Assembly (NCBI GenBank): GCA_023678885.1 | Contig: CM042962.1 | Coordinates: 23,078,336-23,142,335, forward strand | From: Pogostemon cablin | Lineage: Eukaryota; Streptophyta; Magnoliopsida; Lamiales; Lamiaceae | Length of the DNA: 64,000 nt | Direction of reading: 5' to 3' | Part shown: positions 1-11,590 of the stretch, piece after piece | How the letters are laid out: every line of letters starts with the position of its first letter | How positions within the stretch are numbered: the first letter of the stretch is position 1 | Notes under the pieces: model-generated | The model's input: only the letters and a program-made list of their open reading frames with translations | The model's database searches: none | What the model was told of the DNA's origin: nothing | Position numbers and translations under genes: made by a program

Positions 1-3000
1 CTGAAAACATATTTTACAACTATATTCTCTTGAATAATAACTAATTTGACCATAAAATTTGAAATAAAATGCTCACTTCAAGGAGTTCTTGACCAGGCTC
101 ATGAAGTAGAATCAGCTTTGCACTGTGAGTTTTTTTAGACTATGGTGCAAGCTACCAAGCATTTTTACGCATTGAAAATATCATCTCAAACTACATTCTC
201 TAATCTAATAACTAATTTGACCATAAAAATGGTAAGAAAATGCTCACTTCAAGGAGTTCTTAACTTGTCTCACAGAGTTGAATCAGTTCTGCAATGTGAG
301 GTTTTCGTGACTCTATGGCACAAGATTCGTAGCTATTTTATACTCTGAAAACATTTTCTTCAACTATAAACTTATATCTAATAACTAACTTGTCCATAAA
401 AATGGTAAGAAAATGCTCTCTTCAAGGAGTTCTTTAACAATCTCATGGAGTAGAATCAGCTCTGCACTGTGAGTTTTTAGTGACTCTATAGCGCATGCAC
501 CCTAACATTTTTATACTCTGTAAACAAATTCTCCAGCTATATTCTCATGTCTAATAACTAATTTGACCATAAAATTTGAAAGAAAATGCTCACTTCAAGG
601 AGTTCTTGACCAGGCTCACGGAGTTGAATCAGCTCTGCACTGTGAATTTTTAGTGACACTATGGTGCATCCTTCCTGGCATTTTTATACATTGAAAATAT
701 ATTTTCAAACTATATTCTCATGTCTAATAACTAATTTGACCATAAAATTTGTAAGAAAATGCGCACTTTAAGGAGTTATTGACATTGCTCACGGATTAGA
801 ATCAGCTCTGTACTATGACTTTTAATGACTCTATGGTGCAAGCTTCCTAGAATTTTTATACTCTAAAAACATGTTCTCCATCTATATTCTCATGTATAAT
901 AACTAATTTGACCATAAAATTTGCAAGAAAATTCTTACTTCAAGGAGTTTTTGACCTGGCTCACAGAGTAGAATCAGCTCTGCACTTTGATGTTTTAGTG
1001 ACTCTATGCCACAAGCATCGTAGCTTTTATATACTCTGAAAATATTTTCTCCAACTATATACTCATATCTAATAACTAATTTGACCATAAAATTGGTAAG
1101 AAAATTCTCACTTCAAGGAGTTCTTTTACTTGCTCATGGAGTAGAATCAGCTCTGCACTGTGAGTTTTTAGTGACTCTATAGCGCAAGCTCCCTAGCATT
1201 TTTATACTCGTAAAACATGTTCTCCAACTATATTCTCATGTCTAATAACTAATTTGACTATAAAATTTGCAAGAAAATGCTCACTTCAAGGAGTTGTTGA
1301 CCTGGCTCACGGAGTAAAATCAACTCTGCACTGTGAGTTTTTAGTGACTCTATGGTGTAAGCTTCCTAGCATTTTTATACATAGAAAACATGTTCACAAA
1401 CTATATTCTCATGTATAATAACTAATTTGACCATAAAAATGGCTAGAAAATGCTCTCTTCAAGGAGTTTTTGACCTGGCTCACAGAGCAGAATAAGCTCT
1501 GCAATATGAGTTTTTAGTGACTCTATGGTACAAGCTTTCCAGCATTTTTAAACTTTGAAAATAATTTCTCCAACTATATTATCTTATATAATAACTTATT
1601 TGACCAGAAAATTTGCAAGAAAAAGCACTTCAAGGAGTTCTTAACTTGGCTCACGGAGTAGAATCAGCTCTGCTCTATGAGTTTTTATTGACTCTATGGC
1701 GCAAGATTCGTAGTAGTTATATAATCAAAAAACATATTCCCCAACTATATTAGCGTGTCTAATAAATAATTTGACCATAAAAATGGAAAGAAAATGCTCA
1801 CTTCAAGCACTTCTTGACCAGGCTCAAATAGTACAATCAGCTATATACAGTGAGTTTTAGTGGCTCTAAGGCGTAATCTTCCTTGAATTTTTACACACTG
1901 AAAATACATTTTCCAACTATTTTCTCATGTCTAATAAGTAATTTAACCATAAAATTGGCAAGAAAATGCTCACTTTAAGGAGTTCTTGACCTGGCTCACG
2001 GAGTAGAATCGGCTCTGCAATATGACTTTTAGTGACTCTATGGAGCTAGCTTCCTATCATTTTTATACTCTAAAAACATGTTCTCCAACTATATTCTCAT
2101 GTATAATGACTAATTTGACCATAAAATTTGCAAGAAAATGCTCACTTCCAGGAGTTCTTTACTTGGCTCATGGAGTTATAAATCAGCTCTTCACTGTGAG
2201 TTTTTAGTGACTCTATGGTGCCAGTTTCCTAGCATTTTTATACATTGAAAACACTTCTCAAACTATATTCTCATGTCTAATAACTAATTTGACCATAAAT
2301 ATGGCAAGAAAATACTATCTTCAAGGAGTTCTTGACCTGGCTCACATAGTAGAATAAGCTTTCCACTATTAGTTTTTAGTGACTCTATGGTGCAAGCTTC
2401 CTAGCATTTATATACTCTGAAAACATGTTCTCCAACTATATTCTCATGTATAATAACTAATTTGACCATAAAATTTGCAAGAAAATGCTCACTTCAAGGA
2501 GTTCTTGACCTGGCTCACGGATTAGAATCAGTTTTGCACGGTAACTTTTTAGTGACTGTATGGTGCAAGCTTCCTAGCATTTTTATACATTGAAAACATC
2601 TTCTCAAACTACATTCTCCTATCTAATAACTAATTTGACCATAAAAATATCAAGAAAATGGTCACTTCAAGGAGTTCTTGATCTGGCTCACAGAGTAGAA
2701 TCAGCTCTGCACTGTGAGGTTTTAGTGACTATATGGCACAAGCTTCGTAAATTTTACATACTCTGAAAAAATTTTCTCCAACTATATACTCATATCTAAT
2801 AACTAATTTGACCAAAAAATGGTAAGAAAAAGCTCAATTCAAGGAGTACGTTAACTTGCTCATGGTGTAGAATCAGCTCTGCACTGTGAGTTTTTAGTGA
2901 CTCTATAGCGCAAGCTCCCTAGCATTTTTATACTCTGAAAACATGTTGTCAAACTATATTCTCATGTTTAATAACTAATTTGACCCTAAAATTTGCAAGG

Positions 3001-4523
3001 AAATGCTCACTTCAAGGAGTTCTTGACCTGGCTCACAGAGTAGAATCAGCTCTACACTGTGAGTTTTTAGTGACTCAATGGTGCATGCTTCCTAGCATTT
3101 CTCAAACTACATTCTCTTGTATAATAACTAATTTGGCCATAAAAATGGCTTGAAAATGCTCACTTTTAGGTGTTCTTGACCTGGCTCATAGTGTAGAATC
3201 AGCTCTTCACTGTGAGTTTTTAGTGACTATAGGGCGCAAGCTTCGTAGTTTTTATTAGTTGAAAATATTTTCTCCAACTATATACTCATATCTAATAAAT
3301 AATTTGACCATAAAAATGGTAATAAAATGCTCATTTCAAAGAGTTCTTGACCTGGCTCATGGAGTATAATCAGCTCTGCACTATGAGTTTTTAGTGACTC
3401 TATGGTGCAATCTTCGTAGCATTTTTATACTCTAAAAACATGTTCTACAACTATATTTTCACGTCTAATAACTAATTTCACCATAAAAATGGCTAGAAAA
3501 TGCCTACTTAAAGGTGTTCTTGACCTGGCTCACAGAGCAGAATCAGCTATGCATTGTGAGTTTTTAGTGACTCAATGGTGCAAGCTTTCTAGCATTTTGA
3601 TACTCTGTAAACATATTCTCCAACTATATTCCCATATCTAATAACTAATTTTATCATAAAATTTGCAAGAAAATGCCCACTTCAAGGAGTTCTTGACCAG
3701 GATCACGGAGTAGAATCAACTCTGCACTGTGAGTTTTTAGTGACTCTATGGTGGAAGCTTCCTATCATTTTAATACTCTGAAACATGTTCTCCAACTATA
3801 TTCTATTGACTAATAACTAATTTGACCATAAAATTAGCAGGAAAATACTCAGTTCAAGGAGTTCTAGACTTGGCTCACGGAGTAAAATTAGCTCTGCACT
3901 TTGAGTTTTTAGTGACTCTATGGTGCAAGCTTCCTAGCATTTTTAAACATTGAAAACATGTTCTCAAAATATATTCTCATGGCTAATAACTAATTTTACC
4001 ATAAAATTGTAAAGAAAATGCTCACTTTCAGGAGTTCTTGACCTAGTTCACAGAGTAGAATAAGCTCTACACTATGAGTTTTTAATGACTCTATGGTGCA
4101 AGCTTTCTAGCATTTTTATACTCTGAAAACATGTTCTCTAACTATATTCTCATGTATAATAACTAATTTGACCATAAAATTTGCTAGAAAATGCTCACTT
4201 CAAAGAGTTCTTGACCTGGCTAGCTGAGTAGAATTAGCTCTGCACTGTGAGTTTTTAGTGACTCTATGGTGCAAGCTCCTAGCATTTTTATGCGCTGATA
4301 ACATCTACTCAAACTACATTCTCTTATCTAATAACTAATTTGACCATAAAAATGGCAAGAAAATGCTCACTTCAAGGAGTTCTTGACCTGACTCACATAG
4401 TAGAATTAGCTCTTCACTTTGAGGTTTTAGTGACTCTATGATACAAGCTTCATAGCTTTTATATACTCTGAAGATATTTTCTCCAACTATATACTCATAT
4501 CTAATAACTAATTTGACTATAAA
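1..4523. repeat. ~173-bp satellite array, segment 1
   Basis: Tandem array of an AT-rich monomer, about 26 copies. The landmark ctaatttgac recurs at 41, 212, 385 (variant), 558, 731, 903, 1076 and 1249, giving steps of 171-173 bp. Each unit has, in order, a block like aagaaaatgctcacttcaag, a block like gtagaatcagctctgcactg, a block like gtgactctatggtgcaagct, and a T-rich linker. Many units carry a HindIII site (aagctt). Monomers are diverged and fall into recurring types, for example tatagcgcaagctccc versus tatggcacaagcttcgtag. Short open frames here on both strands are readings of the monomer, not genes. I do not recognise the family. Confidence 0.95.
4507..4523. repeat. LINE target-site duplication, left copy
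   Basis: The 17 bases actaatttgactataaa just before the LINE match actaatttgaccataaa at 17028-17044 with one difference (T/C). Because the sequence is part of the satellite monomer, the match alone could be array sequence. Its exact flush position at both LINE ends makes it a convincing TSD. The duplicated LINE copy at 46107 is preceded by the C version, so the T here is a later mutation. Confidence 0.8.
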
Positions 4524-5047
4524 CAGCAACGTGAGAATCAACAGCGAAATGATGGTCGTGGTAAGCAGCAAGCTGATCAGCAGCAATCAGCCCGTTATCA
4601 ACAGAGGAATGATGTTCGAGATAAACAGTGAGCAGATCATCTCAAACTGATCAGAACCAGTAATTTGAACAGCATCAACAACATGGTTAGCAGGCCTTTG
4701 AGTATTCAGATCAGCGTGATAATCATGTACACCAGATGAAGGATGCTGATTTTAATCAACATGTATACCGGCAGAAAGATTCTTTGGATGCCCCTCTAGT
4801 GCCTCTCGCAAATTGTTTTGGAGTTTTCTTATCCAAAGACACTGAAGCTTTGAATGTTACAGAATTTCTTGATGGGACGATTCGGCTTGTGGAGCAGCAC
4901 ATGGAGTTACAAGGAGATGATGATAATGAATGTAATGATGGCAATGTTTCTCCAAGCTCTCGTGTGCAGCCGGATGATAACTATGACTTTATTCACTCAA
5001 ATACGAGCATGCATTCTCGTACTATGTATTCTACTGTCCGACAATAG
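4524..5047 (+). pseudogene. LINE ORF1 C-terminal remnant
   Basis: Q/N-rich coding remnant. The first ~110 bases read as repeats of QQ, RND and DQQ, followed by a tga stop. The frame from 4736 gives 103 residues starting MKDADFNQHVY and ending at a tag stop at 5045-5047. The C-terminal part is acidic (GDDDNECNDG). No zinc knuckle (CCHC) is visible, and the 5' part of ORF1 is missing because the element is 5'-truncated. By position before the endonuclease it is the ORF1 (nucleic-acid-binding, gag-like) tail. The homologous reading in the copy at 46283-46630 supports it as real coding sequence. Function is inferred from position rather than from a recognised domain. Confidence 0.6.
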
Positions 5048-5106
5048 TGGGTGCAAGTGGAGAATCTTACAAAGCCGCCGAAGCACGACTCTACGAGGAG
5101 TGCATA

Positions 5107-5790
5107 ATGATTTGCCTCTTCAGGAATATTCAGGGCGTGGGGAACTCGATGTCGGCTCTCAAAACCTTATGTCATAGACATCAACCTGTGTGGCTTGCTC
5201 TTGCAGAGCCAAAGGTTCATCCTTCTCCCTCATTGATTCATAATTGGCAAAGTATGGGTGTACATTTTGTTGCTCACAATGATAGAGGTAACATGTGTCC
5301 AAACATTTGGGTTTTTTGTCTTGATCAGCTTGTTTCGAATGTTGTGGTGGTTTTCATGTCTGATCAGATTATTATGTTCATGCTGCTGGTTCCTATATTG
5401 CTTGTAGGACATTATAGTTGGATATTGTAGCTTTGCTTGCCCCGAATATGATTGTTACTGATGATTTTAATTGTACAATGGGGGATCATGAGAGGAGTAC
5501 TCATTCTAGATACTCGGGTTTGGGTTCTGCTGAATTTAGAAAATTTTTGGGTGATTGTGGTCTGCATGATATGGATATCAGTGGCTCTAAATACACTTGG
5601 ATGAGGCGTGTTATGGGCAGGGGTCTTAGTGTCTTTAGAATTGATAGGGCTTTGGTTTCTGAGGGATCTCTTGAACTTTGGGATAATATTTCCTTTGTGG
5701 TGCTTCCCAGGTATAGTTCGGATCATATCCTGTATTGATAACTTTTGTTAGTAATTTGGGGCATGTTCAATGCCCTTTCAGATTTCAAAA
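5107..5790 (+). pseudogene. LINE ORF2 endonuclease domain (broken)
   Basis: The ATG at 5107 opens a reading typical of plant LINE ORF2 starts (MICLFRNIQGVGNS), followed by the LALAEPKV motif of the EEP endonuclease fold. This domain nicks target DNA to prime reverse transcription. After about 5375 a 43-bp deletion (relative to the second copy) breaks the frame. The domain resumes at 5418 with DDFNCTMGDHERS, then YTWMRRV and a degenerate RIDRALV motif. The final SDHNP motif is broken by a one-base loss near 5727. The usual GDFN motif reads DDFN in both copies, so the loss of that glycine predates the duplication. Not functional. Confidence 0.85.
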
Positions 5791-6532
5791 AATGTGGCAT
5801 TCTGATATGGGTTTTTTCATCTTAGTAGCTACATCGTGGGGGAAAGGAATTATGGCTCCCAATCCTATATCTGCTTTCTGCTGGAAACTTAGGAGGCTTA
5901 AGAATGTCATTAAGAGTTGGAATAAAGAGTCCTTTGGTGATGTTTTGAGAGGGGTTGAAACTGCCATGAATAATTTACAGGATGTGCAAAGACATATTGA
6001 TGAACTTGGGGATTCTGATGAGTTATTTTGTGAAGAAGTGGATGCTCATATTGTTTTGGAGGAGAAGCTCAAACATAAACAGATATTTTACTCTCAGAAG
6101 AATGGATGCAGCTGGTTGAAGGATGGTAATCGGAATTCTTCTTTCTTTCAGAGGTCGCATAGGCGCAAGAAGGCAAAAACTCACATTAGCTCTATGATAA
6201 TTGGAGATGATCTCTCTCATGACATATCTGTCATTTCCCGGCATGTTGTGGATTATTATAGAGACCTTTTTAATACTCCTGTTGATGCCCCAAATTGGTC
6301 TTTGCTTGGTTTTGTTAATCAGTTTGTTTCAGCGGAGGAGAATGCTATTTTGATTCGTAAGCCTGATGACCTTGAAATTAAAACGACTGTTTTTAATCTT
6401 TCTCCTGATAACTCTCCAAGACCTGATGGATTTGGGGCTCTTTTTCCCAGGCTGCTTGGTACATTATTTAGGAGGACCTTTGTATTTCTGTCAGGTAAAT
6501 TTTTCTTACTAGGTTCATTCTTGATGGGGTGA
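5735..6532 (+). pseudogene. LINE ORF2 linker between endonuclease and RT
   Basis: A 265-codon open stretch covering the end of the endonuclease and the linker. It includes the PFRFQKMW motif, a long helical, charged segment with WLKDGNRNSSFFQRSHRRKK (the conserved 'DGNRNTKFFH' motif of plant LINE ORF2), and the start of the RT region (SPDNSPRPDGF, normally S.PGPDGF). It ends in a frameshift near 6440-6530. About 350 bp of this linker are missing from the copy at 46107-48394. Position and motifs make the assignment secure; the protein itself is not intact. Confidence 0.85.
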
Positions 6533-7398
6533 ATGCAAATTTTGTTACTTTGATTGCGAAACATGAGGGTGCTAATCGTGTGGAGGAATTTCGTCATTTT
6601 TTCTTTAAAATTCTCTCCAAAATTCTTGCTTCACACTTGGGGCCTATTCTTCATAAACGCCTTGGTGAGCATCAGTATGGGTTTGTACCTGGTCGTAGTA
6701 TTCATCATTGTATTGCTAATGTCTCTGAGTCGTTTAACAATCTGGATGTTTCTTTTCTAGGTAGTGTTGCGCTCAAAATTGACATTAGAAAAGCCTTTGA
6801 TACTCTTAGATGGGACTTCCTTATTTAATGTTTGGGATGTATGGGTTTTTCTGCGCAGTTCATGGTCTTGCTCAGGGGTATTTTTGCTTCTGCTAAGATT
6901 TCAGTGCTTATTAATGGCTCTCCACAGGATTATTTTTGTTGTGGTAGGGGAGTGAGACAGGGTGATCCTCTTTCACCTCTCCTGTTTTGTTTAGTTGAGA
7001 AATTCTTAGTCTTTGGTTGCTTCATTTTATGGATAATAGGATGTTTTTTCGTGTTGCTATTGGACGTGCTTGTCTTTTGCCTACTTACCTTTTCTATGCA
7101 GATGATATTCTTAAATTCTGTAGAGGTAATGTGGGGTCTATCTTAGTTGTTAGGGATATTTTGAGAGGTTATGGTGAACTATCAGGGAAGGTTTTTAACC
7201 CCATCAAATCTAAGGCTTACTACGGTAAGCACACGAAGCACTATGTTAAAAGGCAGGTCAGAACTGAATTGGGTATACAGGATGGAGCTTATCCTTTTCG
7301 TTATTTGGGAATCCCTATCTTCATTGGCAGTCCTAGAGTTGTTTATTTTCTGTCCTACACTGATGCTATTATTAATAAATTTGGGAGATGTAAGGGTG
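6529..7398 (+). pseudogene. LINE ORF2 reverse transcriptase, fingers and palm (broken)
   Basis: RT core. Motifs in order are VTLIAKHEGANRVEEFR, GEHQYGFVPGRSIHHCI, LKIDIRKAFDTLRWDFL (motif A, catalytic D), RQGDPLSPLLF and FYADDILKF. The catalytic YADD codons are at 7095-7106. It ends in a FRYLGIPI reading followed by IINKFGRCKG. Defects are a 17-bp deletion near 6594 compared with the second copy, a stop near 6828 and a frameshift near 7015. The reading is cut at 7398 by Copia LTR sequence, and the RT thumb resumes at 14805. Confidence 0.9.
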
Positions 7399-7967
7399 AC
7401 ATCATCAACCTATGACGGACACGGATTCCTTCTACAATCAACAGCACACCATAAAGACAACACTACTTCCCAACTCACCGAGTTTGTTGATTTAATTACA
7501 TGTAAATCTCACCCATTGATGAATCAAAGAAATACATACTGACATATGTGTCGAGGTTATTATATGTGGATTAAGAGCACGAACATCCATAATAACAGAG
7601 ATCAAGTTCTTCTATAAGTCAGTATAAGTCGAACGATCTTAGGCGGTCCTGCTCAATACACATAAAGTGCACTAATGTGATTCTATAGCCAAGACAAGCT
7701 AATACCAAACCACACTACAACCATCCCGATAGAGAGTCCCCATCTATCTTGGTTGTGAGCATCTATTTATACTTTATAAGGAAACCTATAACATGATCTT
7801 CCGCGTGTTGTCGCACAATATATTATCTACAGTATAAAGTAAGTGGACTATTGCATTGAACATATAAATAAATTATAAGACGCAATCATTTGATCAATGA
7901 TTCTCATTTCAAATATTGTTAAAACATTGTTCATACTAAAGCTAGACTTTTAGTATACAATCCAACT
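7399..7967 (-). mobile_element. Copia 3' LTR fragment (U3 part), minus strand
   Basis: Reverse complement of the first ~569 bases of the LTR at 13415-14804. For example, the gacggacacggattcc block here pairs with the cgtgtccgtc block near 13950-13960. The outer (left) end is missing. The LINE/LTR junction near 7393-7399 shows an aaggg overlap, suggesting microhomology-mediated deletion of the distal LTR. The inner end (near 7967) is followed by the polypurine tract. No gene is present. Confidence 0.88.
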
Positions 7968-7980
7968 ATCTCCCACTTAT
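7968..7980 (-). other. Copia polypurine tract, minus strand
   Basis: On the minus strand the sequence ataagtgggagata lies immediately upstream of the LTR start (agttggattgt, a mutated form of tgttggattgt). This is the usual place for the second-strand primer tract of a plant Copia element, and it fixes the internal/3' LTR boundary. Confidence 0.75.
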
Positions 7981-7989
7981 ACTAAAAGA

Positions 7990-8500
7990 CTATGCTGTCA
8001 TGTCTTCTGCCATACATCTGATTCTCACACCCACTACACGACCATCAAAAGCTCTCGCTTTAAGGTCCTTGTAAATGGATTTACTAGGTTATTATCCGGT
8101 GCAATCTAGGCGACAACAACCTTCCCCTCATCATACGATTTCTCATAACAGGTGGTACTCATGCTCTATGTCTTTAATTGCCTTATAGGCTCGTGATTCT
8201 TTCAAGTTTGCAACTGCACCATTATCATCAAAATAAATTATGATAATCTTGGACAAACTTAGAAACACTTCAAAGTCTATCATGAAGTTTCTAGAGCCAT
8301 ACAGATACTTTGGCTACCTTATAGGCTCCAATTTATCATCTTTTCATGATGGAGCCCGGAGTCTGAAATATATTTCTGTATAACACTCCACCACATTATG
8401 GTTCTACTTCCTAAAATTAAACATATAACCTTTGAGGTGGATTTACTGTCGTCCCTATCTGATTTGAAAATTCCGAATCTATGTAACTCTTAAGAATCAG
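7990..8500 (-). pseudogene. Copia RNase H remnant
   Basis: Minus-strand readings with several stops resemble the C-terminus of Copia pol. They include a DDNGAVANLKESRAYKAIKDIEHEY-type helix region, here spread across 8120-8240, followed by NNLVNPFTRTLKRE near 8060-8100, the counterpart of the conserved NIADPFTK tail. These end just before the polypurine tract. The domain removes template RNA in the virus-like particle. Assignment rests on these two degenerate motifs and on position. Confidence 0.6.
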
Positions 8501-9330
8501 TGAATCTGTTCAGTAAGTCCACATATAATTCCTGGTCCTTTTTAGGTACCTCAGTATATGTATTACCACAGTTCAACATTCTTATTTTGGGTTACCTTGA
8601 TGTCCACTGTTCATGCATTTAGCAAAACAAATATCAATTCTCCTCCATAGCATTCCTTAGATTAAGCTTCCTTATTCGCCGAAACATAAGGATCCGCTTT
8701 CATCACCTTTATCTTCTTTTGTGTCTCAAGACACATTTCCTTAGATAAAGTCACATGCTAAAACAAGTAAGGATCGTATCATCTGATGAAGTTTGAGACA
8801 ACATAACATCCTTTCTTGTGATCCGTATTACCGTGATCAAAAGGATATTTTTACTTCTCTTAAGTCCTTCATTTCACACTCTTTCATTGTCTCCAATGAG
8901 CAATATATCATCTATGTATAGTACAAGAAATACCACCACGTTTCTGTCACTCTTTTCAATACACAAGACACATCCGAGCATTGATTAAATCCATATCACT
9001 GGATTTTCTCATCGAAACGGATGTTCTATAATCTTGAAGCTTGCTTTAGTCCATCAATGGACATCTTTAAGTTTACATTCAAAATGCTCATAGCCCTTTG
9101 CAATGAATCACTCTGATTACATCACATAGATTTTCTCCTCAAGACTTCCAATCAGGAAAGCTGTCTTGACATCTATTTGATATCCCTCATATATCATATG
9201 AGTAGCAACATATAAAAGAGTCCGGATCAATATAGGGATAGCTATCGGCGAACATGTTTCCTCATAATCGAACCTTTTCTTTCTGAGTGTACCTTTTCGC
9301 AACAAGCTTTGCTTCCAGGTTTTCACCTTA
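8500..9330 (-). pseudogene. Copia reverse transcriptase remnant (YIDD present)
   Basis: The best-preserved part is minus-strand 9326-9117 (69 codons): FDYEETCSPIAIP, then YQIDVKTAFLIGSLEEKIY, which is Copia RT motif A with the catalytic aspartate. Further on, the catalytic box reads LYIDDILLIGDN on the minus strand, with the YIDD codons at 8918-8907. Stops and frameshifts separate the segments, so this is a pseudogene. The wording of the motifs places it in Ty1/Copia rather than Gypsy. Confidence 0.85.
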
Positions 9331-9559
9331 TCCTATGATCCTCTTTTATTTTACAGAGCCACTTCCAATGGCTTTCACACCATCCGTGGTCCTACAAGCA
9401 GCCAGATCTTAATTTAGAATCCATCGATTCTATTTCAGAAATCATTGCACTTTGCTAAGATTCCGCATTTCTATCTTGTAGTGCTTCGTCGTATCCGTGG
9501 GTCCATTCATTATTTACTAGGGACCAAGTCTCACGACTCTCCCAAAACATATATCTTAC

Positions 9560-9915
9560 AGGTTATCGAACAACCCTCCCACTACGACAAGGCACTACAC
9601 GCAATTGTGTATCAGACGTGACACGCGTTGTAGTTTACCTTGTGATATATCCTCTTGTACACTTGGTACTAATACTTTGTATTTTCCCACTCACTTCCTT
9701 TAGAACAATTTATACATAGGTTTGTGATTTATTACGTAGTTCCTTTCCAAAAATTTAGTGTTTGTGTTAAAAATCACCCTACGATATTTTGAACTAAATA
9801 AATCATCACCCTTCACTTTTCTAGGATATCTCACAAACAGAGAAACATTCATACGAATTACTATTTCTAGGGCATATCCATAAAATGAATTTAATAATTT
9901 CAAATAACTCATCAT
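9560..9915 (-). pseudogene. Copia integrase C-terminal remnant
   Basis: Minus-strand frame 9915-9700 reads MMSYLKLLNSFYGYALEI, the counterpart of the conserved 'LP.SFWGYAL.TA' helix near the end of the Copia integrase core, then SLFVRYPRKVKGDDLF and TKFLERNYV, matching the usual 'GYP...KGY..Y' and '..FLE.D' C-terminal motifs. A deletion between the two parts is likely, because the intervening GKPS/LRVWGC segment is absent. The central catalytic DDE region is not recognisable upstream. Confidence 0.7.
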
Positions 9916-9969
9916 CTATCTAATATTTCCATAAGAGTCTTTCTCTTATTAGGATTAGAAGATGTGTTA

Positions 9970-10332
9970 TTAATTACTAATTGTTGCATTCATGGGATGA
10001 CCATGATTTAAGAGTGAACAAATTGTCGCCAACGTACAACAACAGATTCTTTCTCTATCCTTCATTACTATGACAATGTCATTTAAATGAAATGGAGTAT
10101 CCATTCGTAAATGCATAGAAACTGAAATGAAATTCTTTCTATGAAAACGTACGTAAAGACAATTTCTCATAATCAAGCGTTTATTCCTATCGTAAGATAA
10201 ATAAACAACTCCTACTTCAACAACCACTACTCTCGTAGTTTTACCCATGTACTTAATAATCTCACAATCACTTAGTTGCACGCTTTTAGTGATTCCGGTA
10301 TCTACACACAACGTGTCAGTAGACGCCATCAC
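9970..10332 (-). pseudogene. Copia protease / gag-pre-integrase remnant
   Basis: 120 codons on the minus strand. CVDTGITKSV at the start corresponds to the D-T/S-G active site of the retroviral-type aspartic protease (normally VDTGATNHV). It is followed by a KYMGKTTRVVVVEVGVVYL beta-rich stretch and the NCLYVRFHRKNFISVS motif, the conserved 'LYVP..RRNLISVS' of Copia protease/pre-integrase. The active-site aspartate and glycine are kept, but the frame is isolated between stops. Confidence 0.8.
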
Positions 10333-10780
10333 TAATCATGCTTCAACAACTAGTGAATGAGATACTAAACTTGTTCACATCTTGATGAAATTGGATTTCC
10401 TTTGCCACATGTTTTGTCAGAAATTCCCCACCATATACAACCTCTCGTATTTCAGGTAGAACTTGCTCAAAAACATCATTCAAACTATGAAGAATAAATT
10501 GATCTAGGTTTCCCTATCAATTTCTACTCTAAGCATTTCTAATTCATTCATCAACTTATCCATGACCTCTTGCCTTTATAACTTACTCAAGTATCTGAAG
10601 AGTCGCATGAGACCATCATATTTCTATGAACCTCTCACCTCTTCACTAGAGACTTTATAAGGCAGCATGGGATATCCTTAGTGAGAACACAATTATATTT
10701 TCCTAAGCAGTAAATTTCGAAACCAAGATTCTTTTCTAATCATCTAATTTGGATAAGTAAATATAATTTCTTTCAGTAAA
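10333..10780 (-). pseudogene. Probable Copia gag remnant
   Basis: Minus-strand readings upstream of the protease contain helical, charged segments such as MDKLMNELEMLRVEIDRET and LNDVFEQVLPEIREVVYGG, interrupted by stops. Position (leader-gag-protease) and composition fit a decayed gag. No CCHC zinc knuckle is recognisable, so the call is mainly positional. Confidence 0.4.
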
Positions 10781-11590
10781 CAATATGCGAGATAAAACCA
10801 TTTGAAAATACAGAGAATCACAAATAAATACACCGATCAAATCTTCGAATTTATCCATTTATATTGATTCCCTCAAAACAATATAAAAATAAAATTCACC
10901 GACATCTCAAACACCGTGAGTCTGCAAGACACGATAGTGTGGACGTTTACAAACCCAAACATTTACAAGAGAAGGGTTTAACCATTAATTTATTTGTCAA
11001 CCTAACCTTATGACAAAATAATTAATAGTCGGTTCCTCTTTAGCCATTCAAATAAAAGCAGTGACTCCAATGGGGAGGATACTTATTATTTGCACCTAAG
11101 TGTACACCATTATTTGACCCCAAGTCCGAGGCCCAAGCTTATGTGCCTTACAGATAGAGAAGTACACACGTGCTCGGATAACTTCCTACAGTCATCAATT
11201 ATAAGTTTGTTCCAGTGAACCGCGCATAAACTCATCAGATGGGGAGGAAGGTCTATGCCAACACGTAAGTTCATGTGTATCACATTACAAATAATAATTA
11301 TTTAATGAAGTCTGTACCAGTGATCTATGAATAAACTCATCCGATGGGGAGGCAGGTCTATGCCAGCACGCAAGTTTACTCACATCACTTACAAACCAAT
11401 AATGGAGACCGCAGGGATTTTTTACCAATCCCCTCTCCCACTTACTAATTTAACACCGAGGGTTTTTACATGCATATAATATTCATAATAAAATACGCAA
11501 CCTAGCATGCTCCTATTACGGCAAATAAGGCAATAAATCACGGAGAACATGTATATATATATAACAATAATCAAATAATTAAATCAATTA
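10781..11590 (-). mobile_element. Copia internal noncoding leader, AT-rich part
   Basis: No coding frame is recognisable. The stretch holds a degenerate direct repeat of about 104 bp (about 11205-11402) and a segment (about 11345-11640) closely related to 48425-48700 in the second minus-strand Copia copy. That similarity is what ties the two copies to one family. Confidence 0.65.
11205..11402. repeat. ~104-bp direct repeat in Copia leader
   Basis: Two adjacent diverged copies share the core gatggggagg(a/c)aggtctatgcca at about 11238 and 11343, preceded by ccagtga and ataaactcatc and followed by cacg(t/c)aagtt and a TCACAT block. The second minus-strand Copia copy retains only one such unit near 48420-48470. 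Confidence 0.75.

Noticed and set aside
142..348. Recurrent 60-100-codon frames in satellite (for example 142-348, 903-1088, 28023-28226, 36058-36273, 42484-42669) giving similar peptides
   Set aside because: They recur wherever a monomer happens to lack stops, on either strand, and the peptide is just the monomer translated. No start context, no domain, no length conservation.
1..4523. CRISPR-like array, because of regular repeats
   Set aside because: Contiguous diverged ~173-bp monomers without unique spacers, in a plant-type context with LINE and LTR elements.
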